Of a DNA stretch of 64,000 nucleotides, positions 16,527 through 25,284 are shown in pieces. Below the pieces are notes generated by a model, which did no database searches, was not told the DNA's origin, and worked only from the letters and a program-made list of their open reading frames with translations. This stretch comes from Klebsiella quasivariicola (lineage in GTDB: Bacteria > Pseudomonadota > Gammaproteobacteria > Enterobacterales > Enterobacteriaceae). A program made the translations under genes and the position numbers. The stretch covers positions 62,001-126,000 of the forward strand of contig NZ_CP022823.1 in the NCBI RefSeq assembly GCF_002269255.1, given 5' to 3'. The stretch's first letter is position 1. The number at the start of each line of letters is the position of its first letter.

Positions 16527-17336
16527 ATGAAATTACGTTTACGGGCCGCCGCCGCAGTGATGCTGGCGGGTCTGGTACTGGTCGGCTGCGACCAAAAGGG
16601 GAATGACGCAAAGCACATTAAGGTCGGCGTGATTAACGGCGCCGAGCAGGATGTGGCGGAAGTGGCGAAGAAGGTGGCCAAAGAGAAGTACGGTCTGGAG
16701 GTCGAGCTGGTGGGGTTCAGCGGCTCGCTGCTGCCTAACGAATCAACTAACGCCGGCGATCTGGACGCCAACGTCTTCCAGCATCGGCCTTTCCTCGCGC
16801 AGGACAACAAAGCGCATAACTATCATCTGGTGGCGGTCGGCAATACCTTCGTCTTCCCGATGGCCGGCTATTCCCGCAAGATCAAGTCAGTCGCCGAACT
16901 GAAAGACGGCGCGACGATCGCCATCCCCAACGATCCGACCAACCTCGGACGGGCGCTGCTGCTGCTGCAAAAAGAGAAGCTGATTACCTTAAAAGGCGGC
17001 ACCGGCCTGCTGCCGACGGCGGTGGATATCACCGACAACCCGCATAACCTGAAGATTATGGAGCTGGAAGGGGCGCAACTGCCGCGCGTGCTCGACGATC
17101 CCAAAGTCGACGTGGCCATCATCAGCACCACCTACCTGCAGCAAACCGGGCTGTCGCCGGTTCGCGACGGCATCTTTATCGAAGATAAAAACTCGCCCTA
17201 CGTGAACATCATCGTGACCCGGGAAGACAACAAAGACGCGGAAAACGTGAAAGAGTTTATGCAGTCGTACCAGTCGCCGGAGGTGGCGAAGGCGGCGGAG
17301 ACTATCTTCAACGGCGGCGCGGTGCCAGGCTGGTAA
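16527..17336 (+). CDS. nlpA: NlpA-type inner-membrane lipoprotein, methionine-binding family
   Basis: 269 residues, nearly identical in plan to E. coli lipoprotein-28 (NlpA, a MetQ paralogue that supports D/L-methionine uptake). Lipobox LVGC puts the lipidated Cys at 21, followed by Asp at +2, the Lol-avoidance signal that keeps the lipoprotein in the inner membrane. The core VGVINGAEQDVAEVAKKVAK and C-terminal NGGAVPGW are family hallmarks. ATG 16527 is chosen because AGGGG is 8 nt upstream; GTG 16518 and ATG 16521 are in frame. As in E. coli, it lies in the selC neighbourhood; no metNI transporter is beside it. Confidence 0.9.
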   Translation: MKLRLRAAAAVMLAGLVLVGCDQKGNDAKHIKVGVINGAEQDVAEVAKKVAKEKYGLEVELVGFSGSLLPNESTNAGDLDANVFQHRPFLAQDNKAHNYHLVAVGNTFVFPMAGYSRKIKSVAELKDGATIAIPNDPTNLGRALLLLQKEKLITLKGGTGLLPTAVDITDNPHNLKIMELEGAQLPRVLDDPKVDVAIISTTYLQQTGLSPVRDGIFIEDKNSPYVNIIVTREDNKDAENVKEFMQSYQSPEVAKAAETIFNGGAVPGW

Positions 17337-17360
17337 GCCAACACACAGGGAGAGGCGCGT

Positions 17361-18215
17361 ATGGTACGCCAACGGCAGGCCGACCTGCTGCTGATTGCCG
17401 CGACGGTGATTGCCGCCTGCGGCTGGATATTTTCCCGCGAGGCGATCGCCGGCATGCCGGTATTCGCGTTTCTTGGGCTGCGCTTTTTCTTCGCCGCGCT
17501 GCTTCTGCTGCCGTTCTGTCGTGGTTATCGCCCGGAAAAGCCGCACTGGCCAAAGCTCATCATCAGCGGACTCTGGTTTGCCCTCAACCTCTGCCTGTGG
17601 ATCTATTCGGTCTCCACGACGGCGTCGCTCGGCGAAGGGGCCTTTATCATGAGCCTGTCGATGCTGTTCGTCCCGCTGACCGCGTGGGTGATGATGAAGG
17701 TGCGCCCGCCGCGCGCCTGGTGGGAGTGCCTGCCGATCGCGGTGGTGGGCCTGGGGCTGCTCAGCCTGCATATGCCAATAGTGTTTCACCCCAGCCAGGG
17801 CTGGTTTTTGCTGACCGCGCTGGTGCAGTCGATCTGGTTCTGTTACACCAGCCGCTGTGCGCGTGAAGTGCCGCTGATCCCCCTGACCACCGTGCAGCTG
17901 GCGATCACCGGTATCGTCGGGTTGACCATCTCCGCTGCCGTTGAACGCTGGGACCAGCCGATGACCCTGCCGACCCTCGGCTGGCTGGTGGCCAGTATTG
18001 TCATCGCCACTAGCCTGCGCTTCGGCCTGCAGATGAAGGGGCAGAAGTACGCGGCGGTGGCCAGCGCGGCCATCATTATGGTGATCGAGCCGCTGCTGAC
18101 GGTGATTGCCGCCGCGCTGTGGTACGGCGAACAGCTGCCGCTACAGAAGATTATCGGCGGCGTGCTGATCCTGGTGGCCCAGCTGTGGTTCCGCTGGCGG
18201 ATGCTTAAGCCGTAA
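17361..18215 (+). CDS. EamA/DMT-family transporter
   Basis: 284 residues with about ten hydrophobic helices in two EamA halves (IIAACGWIFSREAIAGMPVFAFLGLRF in the first; EPLLTVIAAALWYGEQLPLQKIIGGVLIL in the second). The family exports amino acids and other metabolites. AGGGAGAGGCGCGT precedes the ATG. It follows nlpA by 24 bp in the same direction and may be cotranscribed. It is not the E. coli YicL sequence as I remember it. Its last 11 bp overlap the convergent NUDIX gene. Confidence 0.82.
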   Translation: MVRQRQADLLLIAATVIAACGWIFSREAIAGMPVFAFLGLRFFFAALLLLPFCRGYRPEKPHWPKLIISGLWFALNLCLWIYSVSTTASLGEGAFIMSLSMLFVPLTAWVMMKVRPPRAWWECLPIAVVGLGLLSLHMPIVFHPSQGWFLLTALVQSIWFCYTSRCAREVPLIPLTTVQLAITGIVGLTISAAVERWDQPMTLPTLGWLVASIVIATSLRFGLQMKGQKYAAVASAAIIMVIEPLLTVIAAALWYGEQLPLQKIIGGVLILVAQLWFRWRMLKP

Positions 18216-18765
18216 GCGGGCCGGTTCGCCGCTGCGCCATCAGCTGCAGCAGCGGCACCAGCGACAGCCCGTCCGGCATTTCGCCGCGGGCGATCAGCTG
18301 GTTTATCTCGTCGAAGGTAAACCAGCCGGTTTCCATCACCTCATCCTGATCCGCGTCCATACCGACCCAACGTAAACCGGTGGCCAGCCAGGTGATAAAC
18401 AGCTGATCGCTGCTGCCGTAGGAGGGGTTAAAGCGAATGATCTCCTCGACGCGCTGCGCCTGCCAGCCGGTCTCTTCCCGCAGCTCGCGCAGCGCGGCGA
18501 CCGCCGGGTCTTCCCCTTCATCGACGCCGCCAGAGGGGATCGCCCACACCACCTGATCGATCAGATAGCGGTAGTGGCGAATCAGCAGTACTTTCTCATC
18601 CTGGATAGCCACAATCCCCACCGCCGGGCGCGGGTAATGAATGGAATAAAAGTCGCGGCGCTCGCCGGAGGCGACATCAATCCCCACCTTACGCATGCTG
18701 AACCACGGCGTCTCGGCGATGACCTGCGGGTCGTGCATATCGGCGGCGGTCAGTTTCTTTTTCAT
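18205..18765 (-). CDS. NUDIX hydrolase
   Basis: 186 residues. The Nudix box is complete at residues ~76-98: GGVDEGEDPAVAALRELREE followed by TGW (G-x5-E-x7-R-E-U-x-E-E-x-G-U). The layout (HYRYLIDQVVWAIPSGGVDEGE) resembles ADP-sugar pyrophosphatases of the NudF type. It is divergent from the metallo-beta-lactamase-fold gene (168-bp gap) and overlaps the EamA gene tail-to-tail. The substrate is not determinable. Confidence 0.88.
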   Translation of the reverse strand: MKKKLTAADMHDPQVIAETPWFSMRKVGIDVASGERRDFYSIHYPRPAVGIVAIQDEKVLLIRHYRYLIDQVVWAIPSGGVDEGEDPAVAALRELREETGWQAQRVEEIIRFNPSYGSSDQLFITWLATGLRWVGMDADQDEVMETGWFTFDEINQLIARGEMPDGLSLVPLLQLMAQRRTGPLTA

Positions 18766-18932
18766 CGTGCCACTCCTGTCAAAAATTGAGCCTTAAGAAC
18801 AACATAGCCGGAGGCGGATGGCAACTGCCGCAGGTTGGCCCGATTTCATCGATCATTGTCCAAATGCCCCTGTTGAGCCAGGCTAGTACTCAGTACGATG
18901 TTCGTCAGATGACCCCACTGAGGAACACCAAC

Positions 18933-19712
18933 ATGAACATCACCCACATCCGTAATGCGACCCAGAGGATTGACTACGCCGGGAAAAGATTTCTCATCGA
19001 CCCGATGCTGGCTGACAAGGGCGCCTGGCCAGGTTTTCCTGGCACTGCGCGCAGCGAGCTGCGCAATCCGCTGGTTGAGCTGCCGTTTTCCCGCGATAAA
19101 ATTATCGACGTTGATGCGGTGATCGTCACCCATACCCATGACGATCACTGGGACGCGGCGGCGATCGCCGCGATCCCGAAAACCCTGCCGGTGTTCGTCC
19201 AGCATGAGGCCGACGCCGCGCTGCTGCGCAGCCAGGGATTTCAGGATCTGCGCCTGCTGTCGGCAGACAGCGAATTTGCCGGCGTGCGCCTGCAGAAAAC
19301 CACCTCCGGCCAACACGGCAGCGACCGTACCTACGCGGTGCCGGCGATGGCTGAGCGCCTGGGAGAAGCCTGCGGCGTGGTGTTTCGCCATCCGCAGGAG
19401 AAGACGCTGTGGCTGATGGGGGATACCATCTGGCGTGATGACATTGCAGCCGACCTGCTGAAGCTGCGCCCGGACGTGGTGGTCCTCAACGCTGGCTACG
19501 CCCACGTCATCGGCTTTGGCCCGATAATCATGGGCAAGGAAGATCTCCTGAACGTGCACTTCGCCCTGCCGGAAGCGGAAATCATGGCTATCCACCTCGA
19601 GGCGGTCAACCACTGTCTGGTGAGCCGGGAAGAGATGCGCCAGTATGCGGTGGATAATCAGATTGCCGATGTGGTGAGTATCCCGCAGGATGGGGAAACC
19701 GTGGTTTATTAA
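18933..19712 (+). CDS. metallo-beta-lactamase-fold hydrolase (UlaG-like)
   Basis: 259 residues from ATG 18933 (GAGG 9 nt upstream; the reading frame is open further up but the family starts here). The metal motif THTHDDHWD (H-x-H-x-D-H) is at residues ~69-77, with later metal ligands in GDTIWRDD and MAIHLEAVNHC. It is similar to L-ascorbate-6-P lactonase-like proteins of the lactamase_B_2 group; the substrate is unknown. It is followed after 21 bp by a GlxA-type regulator in the same direction. Confidence 0.85.
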   Translation: MNITHIRNATQRIDYAGKRFLIDPMLADKGAWPGFPGTARSELRNPLVELPFSRDKIIDVDAVIVTHTHDDHWDAAAIAAIPKTLPVFVQHEADAALLRSQGFQDLRLLSADSEFAGVRLQKTTSGQHGSDRTYAVPAMAERLGEACGVVFRHPQEKTLWLMGDTIWRDDIAADLLKLRPDVVVLNAGYAHVIGFGPIIMGKEDLLNVHFALPEAEIMAIHLEAVNHCLVSREEMRQYAVDNQIADVVSIPQDGETVVY

Positions 19713-19733
19713 CATACGCAAGGGGAAAGGACG

Positions 19734-20687
19734 ATGAAACTCACCGACGTGGCGATTGTCGCTGTAGAGGGCTTTAGCCCGTTTCACTACGCCGTCCCCT
19801 GCATGCTGTTTGGCGATTCGGTCTCTGAAATCAAACGCTTTCATCTGCACATTTGCGCCGAGCGGCCGGGGCTGCTGCGCGCCCGCGATGGTTTTGCGCT
19901 GTACGCCACCGGCGATTTCGCCGCGCTGGAACAGGCGGATATCGTGGTGGTGCCTTACTGGGGCGAGGTCGATCGGCGTCCGCCGCAGGCACTGCTTGAT
20001 AGCCTGGTGCGCGCCCGGGATCACGGCGCGCAAATCGTCGGCCTGTGTCTCGGCGCGTTCGTTCTCGGCTACGCCGGGCTGCTGGACGGCAGGCGAGCGG
20101 CGACCCACTGGGAGTTCGAGCAGGATTTCCAGCGCCGGTTTCCGCAGGTGCAACTGGATATCAATGCCCTGTATGTCGATGACCAGCGAGTGATCACCTC
20201 GGCGGGCACCGCGGCGGCGCTGGACTGTTGCCTGTACCTCATCCGCCAGCGTTTCGGCAGCCTCGCGGCCAACCAGATCGCCCGGCGGATGATTGTTTCG
20301 CCGCACCGCGAAGGCGGCCAGGCGCAGTTTATCGCCCAGCCGGTGCCGAAAAACACCCGCGATGCGCGGATTAACTGCCTGCTGGATTATCTCCAGCAGC
20401 ATATTGCCGAGCCGCACAGTCTCGATTCGCTGGCCCGGGTGGTGGCGATGAGCCGCCGTACCCTGACCCGCCACTTCGCCCGGGCGACCGGGATGAGCAT
20501 TACCGACTGGCTGACCGCCGAACGTCTGCGCCGCAGCCAGACTCTGCTTGAGGCGGGCGATCTGCCGGTCGAGCAGGTGGCGGAGGCGGTGGGCTATCTT
20601 TCAGCGGTCACCTGGCGCCAGCAGTTTAAGGCGCGCTTTGGCGTCAGCCCGACGGAGTGGCGGCGCACCTTTCGTCGCGGCGCTTAG
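19734..20687 (+). CDS. GlxA-type AraC-family regulator with DJ-1/PfpI domain
   Basis: 317 residues. The N-terminal class-I-glutamine-amidotransferase-like domain includes the nucleophile-elbow region IVGLCLGAFVLGYAGLLDGRRAATHWEFE (Cys near 104) and SAGTAAALDCCLYLI; the C-terminal AraC HTH pair is at ~220-310 (HSLDSLARVVAMSRRTLTRHFARATGMSITDWL). AAAGGA 4 nt before the ATG supports the start. It probably regulates the preceding hydrolase gene or the convergent alcohol dehydrogenase gene, which it overlaps by 4 bp. Confidence 0.88.
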   Translation: MKLTDVAIVAVEGFSPFHYAVPCMLFGDSVSEIKRFHLHICAERPGLLRARDGFALYATGDFAALEQADIVVVPYWGEVDRRPPQALLDSLVRARDHGAQIVGLCLGAFVLGYAGLLDGRRAATHWEFEQDFQRRFPQVQLDINALYVDDQRVITSAGTAAALDCCLYLIRQRFGSLAANQIARRMIVSPHREGGQAQFIAQPVPKNTRDARINCLLDYLQQHIAEPHSLDSLARVVAMSRRTLTRHFARATGMSITDWLTAERLRRSQTLLEAGDLPVEQVAEAVGYLSAVTWRQQFKARFGVSPTEWRRTFRRGA

Positions 20688-21733
20688 CCGGCGAGGGTCG
20701 CACTGTCGATCACGAAGCGGTATTTCACGTCACCCTTGACCATTCTTTCCCAGGCTTCGTTGATCTCATCGCCGCGGATCAGCTCGATATCGGCGACGAT
20801 GCCGTGTTCGGCGCAGAAGTCGAGCATCTCCTGAGTTTCCGGAATACCGCCGATCATCGAGCCGGCAATCGACCGGCGGCGGAAGATCAGATTGAACACT
20901 TCCGGCGACGGATGCGGCGTGGCCGGAGCGCCTACGAGGGTCATGGTGCCATCGCGTTTCAGCAGCGTGGTGAAGGCATCGAGATTGTGCGGCGCCGCCA
21001 CGGTGTTGAGGATAAAATCGAAGCTTTTGACGTGGGCCGCCATTTCGTCGTCGTTGCGCGACACCACCACGTCATCGGCGCCCAGCGCTCTGGCCGCATT
21101 ACGCTTGGATTCGGAGGTGGTAAAGGCCACCACGTGGGCCCCCATGGCGTGGGCCAACTTGATCCCCATATGCCCGAGGCCGCCGATGCCGACCACGCCG
21201 ACTTTTTTACCCGGCCCGACGTGCCAGTGGCGCAGCGGCGAGTATGTCGTGATCCCGGCGCACAGCAGCGGCGCGACGGCGGCCAGCTGCGCTTCGGGAT
21301 GGGTTATCCGCAGCACGTAGCGTTCATTAACCACAATCTGCTGGGAATAGCCGCCCAGCGTGTGGCCCGGTGCGTCCTGGGTCGGGCCGTTATAGGTCAG
21401 CACCATGTGGTCGCAGTAGTTCTCCAGCCCCTCGGCGCACTCTTCACACTGTTGACAGCTATCGACCATGCAGCCGACGCCCACCAGATCGCCGACGGCG
21501 TAGCGCGAGACGGCATCGCCAACCGCGGTCACCCGGCCCACAATCTCATGGCCCGGTACGCAGGGATACAGCGTCCCGGCCCATTCCGATCGCGCCTGGT
21601 GGAGATCGGAGTGGCAGACGCCGCAGTAAGCGATGGCGATCTGTACATCCTGCGGCCCCGGGTCGCGGCGGGTGATGGCCATTGATTCCAGCGGCTGGCT
21701 GGCGGAGTAGGTACCAATAGCGTTGATCAGCAT
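20684..21733 (-). CDS. zinc-dependent NADP alcohol/aldehyde dehydrogenase (YahK/Ahr type)
   Basis: 349 residues from ATG 21733 (AGAGG 7 nt upstream), the exact length of E. coli YahK. Catalytic-zinc motif YCGVCHSDLHQARSEW with PGHEIVG, structural-zinc cysteines CQQCEECAEGLENYC, and the Rossmann motif VGIGGLGHMGIKLAHAMGA are all intact. The cinnamyl-alcohol-dehydrogenase class reduces many aldehydes with NADPH. The gene stands alone and converges on the GlxA-type regulator. Confidence 0.88.
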   Translation of the reverse strand: MLINAIGTYSASQPLESMAITRRDPGPQDVQIAIAYCGVCHSDLHQARSEWAGTLYPCVPGHEIVGRVTAVGDAVSRYAVGDLVGVGCMVDSCQQCEECAEGLENYCDHMVLTYNGPTQDAPGHTLGGYSQQIVVNERYVLRITHPEAQLAAVAPLLCAGITTYSPLRHWHVGPGKKVGVVGIGGLGHMGIKLAHAMGAHVVAFTTSESKRNAARALGADDVVVSRNDDEMAAHVKSFDFILNTVAAPHNLDAFTTLLKRDGTMTLVGAPATPHPSPEVFNLIFRRRSIAGSMIGGIPETQEMLDFCAEHGIVADIELIRGDEINEAWERMVKGDVKYRFVIDSATLAG

Positions 21734-22055
21734 AGCGAAACCTCTACTTGATGAATTGTTTGCGTGGAACGGAAGATGGACGCGGCTGGTGAGTGGCATC
21801 GATAAGCGTAGCCTGGAGTGGGCGAGATGCGAGGGGGAAAGCGGTAGAGAAACCCTCAGGCGCGGCGTGAGCCAGCGCAGTAAATAATAAGGTGGCCTTA
21901 TCTTTATCGTCGCTAAGCCTTATAGGTAATTACGGCAAATAGTATTATTTATTCCTGTAGAATAGAGATAAATAGTTATTACAGATAATGATGCTTACAC
22001 TCTTTTTATCCCCGTAACGTCTTGTCTTTTATTCGTTATTTCACCTGTTGATACT
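21734..22055. other. AT-rich intergenic region
   Basis: 322 bp without a gene between two divergent starts (alcohol dehydrogenase leftward, Crp-fold regulator rightward). The right two thirds (about 21880-22055) are strongly AT-rich relative to the rest of the window and contain several TATTAT- and TAGAAT-like boxes; no single promoter stands out. Confidence 0.5.
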
Positions 22056-22802
22056 ATGATTCACAACGAATCACTTTTTCAACCTGACCGATGGCATAAA
22101 ACCATGTCGATACCTGCAGCCAGCCTCTCTACCGACCAGGCGTTACCGTCATTTTATTACGGAAGACAGACAAAGCCGCTATTCGCGGTGGAGTCCTTGG
22201 TATCTGCGTTCCGGCCCGCCAGCTCACCCTTTGCGCTGCCGCGATCGACCTATTATCGTTTTCCGCCGACCCAGGCTGAATCCGGATTAATTCTGCTCGA
22301 AGAGGGAATTGCCTCGCTATGCCATGCGGAAAACAACATGGTGATATCAACGATATTTTCCCCTTCGCTATTGGGATTAATCGATGGTTACGGCGTCTTT
22401 AACGGTATTCCGGAAAAACACCACTGCTCTCTGTTTGCTGAGACAGATTTGCGCGGACACTGGATAGGGCATCAGGCCGCGGTCGAGATCCTCAATGAGA
22501 AGAACCTGTGGCAGGATATGGCCCATGTTCTGGCGCAGCGGCTGATGGTGTTGAGCATGCGTTCGCAGGAGATGATGGGGGTGGATTCTTATCTGATGGT
22601 GCGAACCCTGCTAACAGAGCTGGCGGACTACCCGGAGGCATATCGTCGCCAAATCAACGTCCTGAGCTTTATTCAGCGCCGTACCAACTTGTCGCGTAGC
22701 CGCATTATGTCGATTCTGTCGGAGCTGCGCAAAGGCGACTATATTACGATCCATCGCGGCGTACTGAGGAGCATCGCCCACCCACTTCCCGCCCACTTTT
22801 AA
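22056..22802 (+). CDS. IprA/YaiV-like Crp-fold winged-helix regulator
   Basis: 248 residues as drawn from ATG 22056; ATG 22104 is an alternative giving a 232-residue protein nearer the family size. There is a cNMP-binding-like beta roll (ESGLILLEEGIASLCHAENNMVISTIFSP) and a C-terminal HTH (VLSFIQRRTNLSRSRIMSILSELRKGDYITIHRGVL). Relatives (IprA) affect peroxide resistance in Salmonella; whether this one does is unknown. Cyclic-nucleotide contacts are not obvious. Confidence 0.68.
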   Translation: MIHNESLFQPDRWHKTMSIPAASLSTDQALPSFYYGRQTKPLFAVESLVSAFRPASSPFALPRSTYYRFPPTQAESGLILLEEGIASLCHAENNMVISTIFSPSLLGLIDGYGVFNGIPEKHHCSLFAETDLRGHWIGHQAAVEILNEKNLWQDMAHVLAQRLMVLSMRSQEMMGVDSYLMVRTLLTELADYPEAYRRQINVLSFIQRRTNLSRSRIMSILSELRKGDYITIHRGVLRSIAHPLPAHF

Positions 22803-22851
22803 GCCCGTGAGACGGAGGGGCGTGATTTTCCACCCCTCGTCAGCCGGCTGG

Positions 22852-23142
22852 CTAAGGCTCAATCGCCGTCAGGTAGTCCAGCCGCAGCGGCTCAGCCAGC
22901 AGGGACTCCATCTGCGTAATAAACGCCTGAAAATAGGGCATCGCGATATGGGCATCGAGGGCATCCTGCCCTTGCCACGCCTCGCGCATATAGAAGGTGT
23001 CCGGCGCGTCGCGCAGCTGAAACAGGGCGTAGTCGAGATTGCCCGGCTCCTGTCTTGTCGGCAGGAGCAGCGCCTGCAGGGCCTGGCGCAGGGCATCCGT
23101 CTGGCCCGGTTTTGCTTTGAGCACGGCGATAAGCGATATCAT
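22852..23142 (-). CDS. antibiotic-biosynthesis-monooxygenase-fold protein (YgiN-like)
   Basis: 96-residue ferredoxin-like ABM-domain protein: MISLIAVLKAKPGQTDALRQ, then QEPGNLDYALFQLRDAPDTF and YMREAWQGQDALDAHIAMPYF are family hallmarks. Relatives act as quinol monooxygenases. Its ATG is one base after the stop of the quinone-reductase-like gene, with GGAGG overlapping that gene's end, so the two are translationally coupled; the pairing suggests quinone redox chemistry. Confidence 0.87.
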   Translation of the reverse strand: MISLIAVLKAKPGQTDALRQALQALLLPTRQEPGNLDYALFQLRDAPDTFYMREAWQGQDALDAHIAMPYFQAFITQMESLLAEPLRLDYLTAIEP

Positions 23143-23143
23143 C

Positions 23144-24151
23144 TTAAAACCCCTCCAGCACGATCTTGCCGACGGCGCGCCCGGTTTCCAGCTGGCGATG
23201 CGCTTTCTGCAGATTGGCGGCGGTGATGGCGCCGTAGTGTTCGCCGAGGGTGGTTTTGATCGTGTGGCTGTCGATCAGCGCCGCCACGCGGGTGAGCAAC
23301 TGATGCTGGGCGATCATATCATCCGTCTCAAACATTGAACGGGTGAACATAAATTCCCAGTGCAGGGACAGGCTTTTCGCTTTCAGCGGCACCACGTCCA
23401 GGGTTTCCGGATCGTCAATTAGCGCCAGCTTGCCCTGCGGGGCGAGAGCTTCAATTAGCGCTTTGAAGTGCTGCCCGGTGTTGGTCAGGCTGGCGACATG
23501 GGTCACCGACGTGATGCCAATGCGCGCCAGCTCGTCGGCGAGCGGCTTGCTGTGATCGATCACATGGTGCGCGCCCGCCTCCCGGACCCATTGCTGGCTT
23601 TCCGGACGCGAGGCGGTGCCAATCACCGTCATGCCGGTCAGTTTACTGGCCAGTTGCGTCAGGATCGACCCCACACCCCCCGCCGCGCCGACGATCAGCA
23701 GCGTGTCGCCGGCATTGCCGCCTTCCTCAACGCCGAGACGGTGAAACAGCAACTCCCAGGCGGTGATAGCCGTCAACGGCAGCGCGGCGGCGGAGGCGTT
23801 ATCGAGGGAGCGTGGTTTATGCGCCACCAGGCGCTCGTCCACCAGCTGATATTCGCTGTTGCTGCCCGACCGGCCCAGCGCTCCGGCGTACCAGACCTCA
23901 TCGCCCGGAGCGAACAGCGTGACCTCCTCACCGACGGACTGCACCACGCCAACGGCATCCCAGCCCAGGACCCGCGGCGTGTCGCCCTGGAATCCCGCGC
24001 GCACTTTGGTGTCCACCGGGTTGACTGAGATGGCTTTCACGGCGACCAGCAGGTCATGCCCCTGGGCGGTGGGGACCGGCAGGTCGATCTCCGTTAAAAA
24101 CGGGATGTTGTTGTCGTCAGCGGCGGCTTGAGTAATGGCGATAGCTTTCAT
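23144..24151 (-). CDS. zinc-type alcohol dehydrogenase-like / quinone oxidoreductase family protein
   Basis: 335 residues, medium-chain reductase without the zinc ligands: AISVNPVDTKVRAG, VLGWDAVGVVQSVG, ITAWELLFHRLGV and the NADPH motif LIVGAAGGVGSILTQLAS are typical of the ZADH1/QOR-like group. GGAGCAGTT precedes the ATG. First gene of a two-gene operon with the ABM-fold gene. Confidence 0.88.
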   Translation of the reverse strand: MKAIAITQAAADDNNIPFLTEIDLPVPTAQGHDLLVAVKAISVNPVDTKVRAGFQGDTPRVLGWDAVGVVQSVGEEVTLFAPGDEVWYAGALGRSGSNSEYQLVDERLVAHKPRSLDNASAAALPLTAITAWELLFHRLGVEEGGNAGDTLLIVGAAGGVGSILTQLASKLTGMTVIGTASRPESQQWVREAGAHHVIDHSKPLADELARIGITSVTHVASLTNTGQHFKALIEALAPQGKLALIDDPETLDVVPLKAKSLSLHWEFMFTRSMFETDDMIAQHQLLTRVAALIDSHTIKTTLGEHYGAITAANLQKAHRQLETGRAVGKIVLEGF

Positions 24152-24263
24152 AACTGCTCCGGTCTGTGGTTCGGGTGAATGAAAAGATGACGCGATAGTA
24201 GACCGCTGCCGGGAGGGGAAAAATGGGCTAACGGCAATAACAGTTATATGCAGAAAGTGAAAA

Positions 24264-24734
24264 TCAGCCCACCTGATAGAAATCGAGCATCACCCCCTCC
24301 TGGGTCCGGCCACCGGCGCAGATAAACAGCGAGGTGGTTAGCCAGCTGAGCGCCGATGTATCCACCTCGAAGGTGGGCACGGTGCGAAAATAGATGGCTT
24401 CTGGCGCAATATCGTTAAAAAAGCGCATATCGTCGGCGAAAAGCTGGTCATGGTACTGGGCCGGTACCCGGCGGATACCGTTGTTTTCCACATAGACCGT
24501 CCCGTCTTCCACTTGCAGGGCATAACGGGCGGACAGGCGGCAGGTGCCGTCGGGCTCGATAATCTGGCTATCGACGCCGCCGGGCAGCACGTGGCCGCGA
24601 AGTTGACCTGAGACGCTGCCGCCGACAATCGGGATCAGCTGGCGCTTACCGGTCTGCGGGCTACGGGAGACAATTATCGGTTTATCAACCTGGATGGTAA
24701 TGGAAAAACAGTGTCTGAGTTCGGGGGTCATCAT
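24264..24734 (-). CDS. DUF3237 family protein
   Basis: 156 residues from the first of two adjacent ATGs (AGGAG 6 nt upstream). GGSVSGQLRGHVLPGGVDSQIIEPDG and ARYALQVEDGTVYVENNGIR match the small beta-barrel DUF3237 family, whose function is unproven. The frame is open upstream to 24974 but that part lies in selC and lacks a start site. It stands alone between the reductase operon and selC. Confidence 0.82.
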   Translation of the reverse strand: MMTPELRHCFSITIQVDKPIIVSRSPQTGKRQLIPIVGGSVSGQLRGHVLPGGVDSQIIEPDGTCRLSARYALQVEDGTVYVENNGIRRVPAQYHDQLFADDMRFFNDIAPEAIYFRTVPTFEVDTSALSWLTTSLFICAGGRTQEGVMLDFYQVG

Positions 24735-24897
24735 GGCTCTCCTGTTTCGATTAGCAACGGCACGCGGCCACCGCGCCAGTGTAACGGGTTTGCAAGAGAC
24801 AAAATAACGCAGGGTTTGGATGAAAATGATTGGCTGGGATGATGAGTTTGGGGGGCTCAAGTTGGTATGGCGTGGCTTTGGGGGAGCAGAGGCAAAC

Positions 24898-24992
24898 TGG
24901 CGGAAGATCACAGGAGTTGAACCTGCCCGGGACCGCTGGCGGCCCCAACTGGATTTGAAGTCCAGCCACCTCACCGGAGATGACGATCTTCC
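24898..24992 (-). tRNA. selC: tRNA-Sec (anticodon UCA)
   Basis: 95 nt including an encoded CCA. The extended acceptor stem GGAAGATC/GATCTTCC, long D-stem and the large variable arm (GGGGCCGCCAGCGGTCCC) match E. coli selC almost base for base; the anticodon TCA is at 24956-24958 in the loop of CTGGACTTCAAATCCAG. It inserts selenocysteine at UGA. selC is a common island attachment site, but no integrase or repeated 3' end is seen near it here. Confidence 0.98.
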
Positions 24993-25023
24993 GCGCCTCG
25001 ATTGCTACATGGAGGCGGGGCGC

Positions 25024-25029
25024 ATTATA
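25024..25029 (-). promoter_or_regulatory. selC promoter -10 box
   Basis: Perfect TATAAT on the minus strand, 32 bp before the tRNA, followed by a GC-rich discriminator GCGCCCCGCC typical of stringently controlled stable-RNA promoters. The -35 is weak (TGTGGT, 17-nt spacing). The rest of the gap to yicJ (25030-25284) holds no gene and must contain the yicJ promoter. Confidence 0.6.
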
Positions 25030-25284
25030 GCTACTTTCAGCCGTTTACCACATACCTGAATGCACTTTTTTACTGTGAAAACTGGACTTTACAGAACAGT
25101 CCTGGACAAATCCTCACAAAATCCGTGAGTTACACTTTTTCACTCCCTGATTCCCTACCACGATCACAGAAAACAAGAAACGTAATCTGATAACGAGATA
25201 TCGCAATTCATCTTACCGCGACAAAGGGTTACAAAAATCGTAACCGGTACCAACCCTCGGTGCCGCTAAGGGAATAGTGCGCAT

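Noticed and set aside
18846..20474. 542-codon minus-strand open frame
   Set aside because: It lies antisense to the metallo-beta-lactamase-fold and GlxA-type genes, both of which have strong motifs and ribosome-binding sites. Long antisense frames are common in GC-rich DNA.
24898..24992. Genomic island attached at selC
   Set aside because: No integrase, no repeated tRNA 3' end and no compositional step are visible next to selC within the window; nlpA near selC fits normal enteric synteny.
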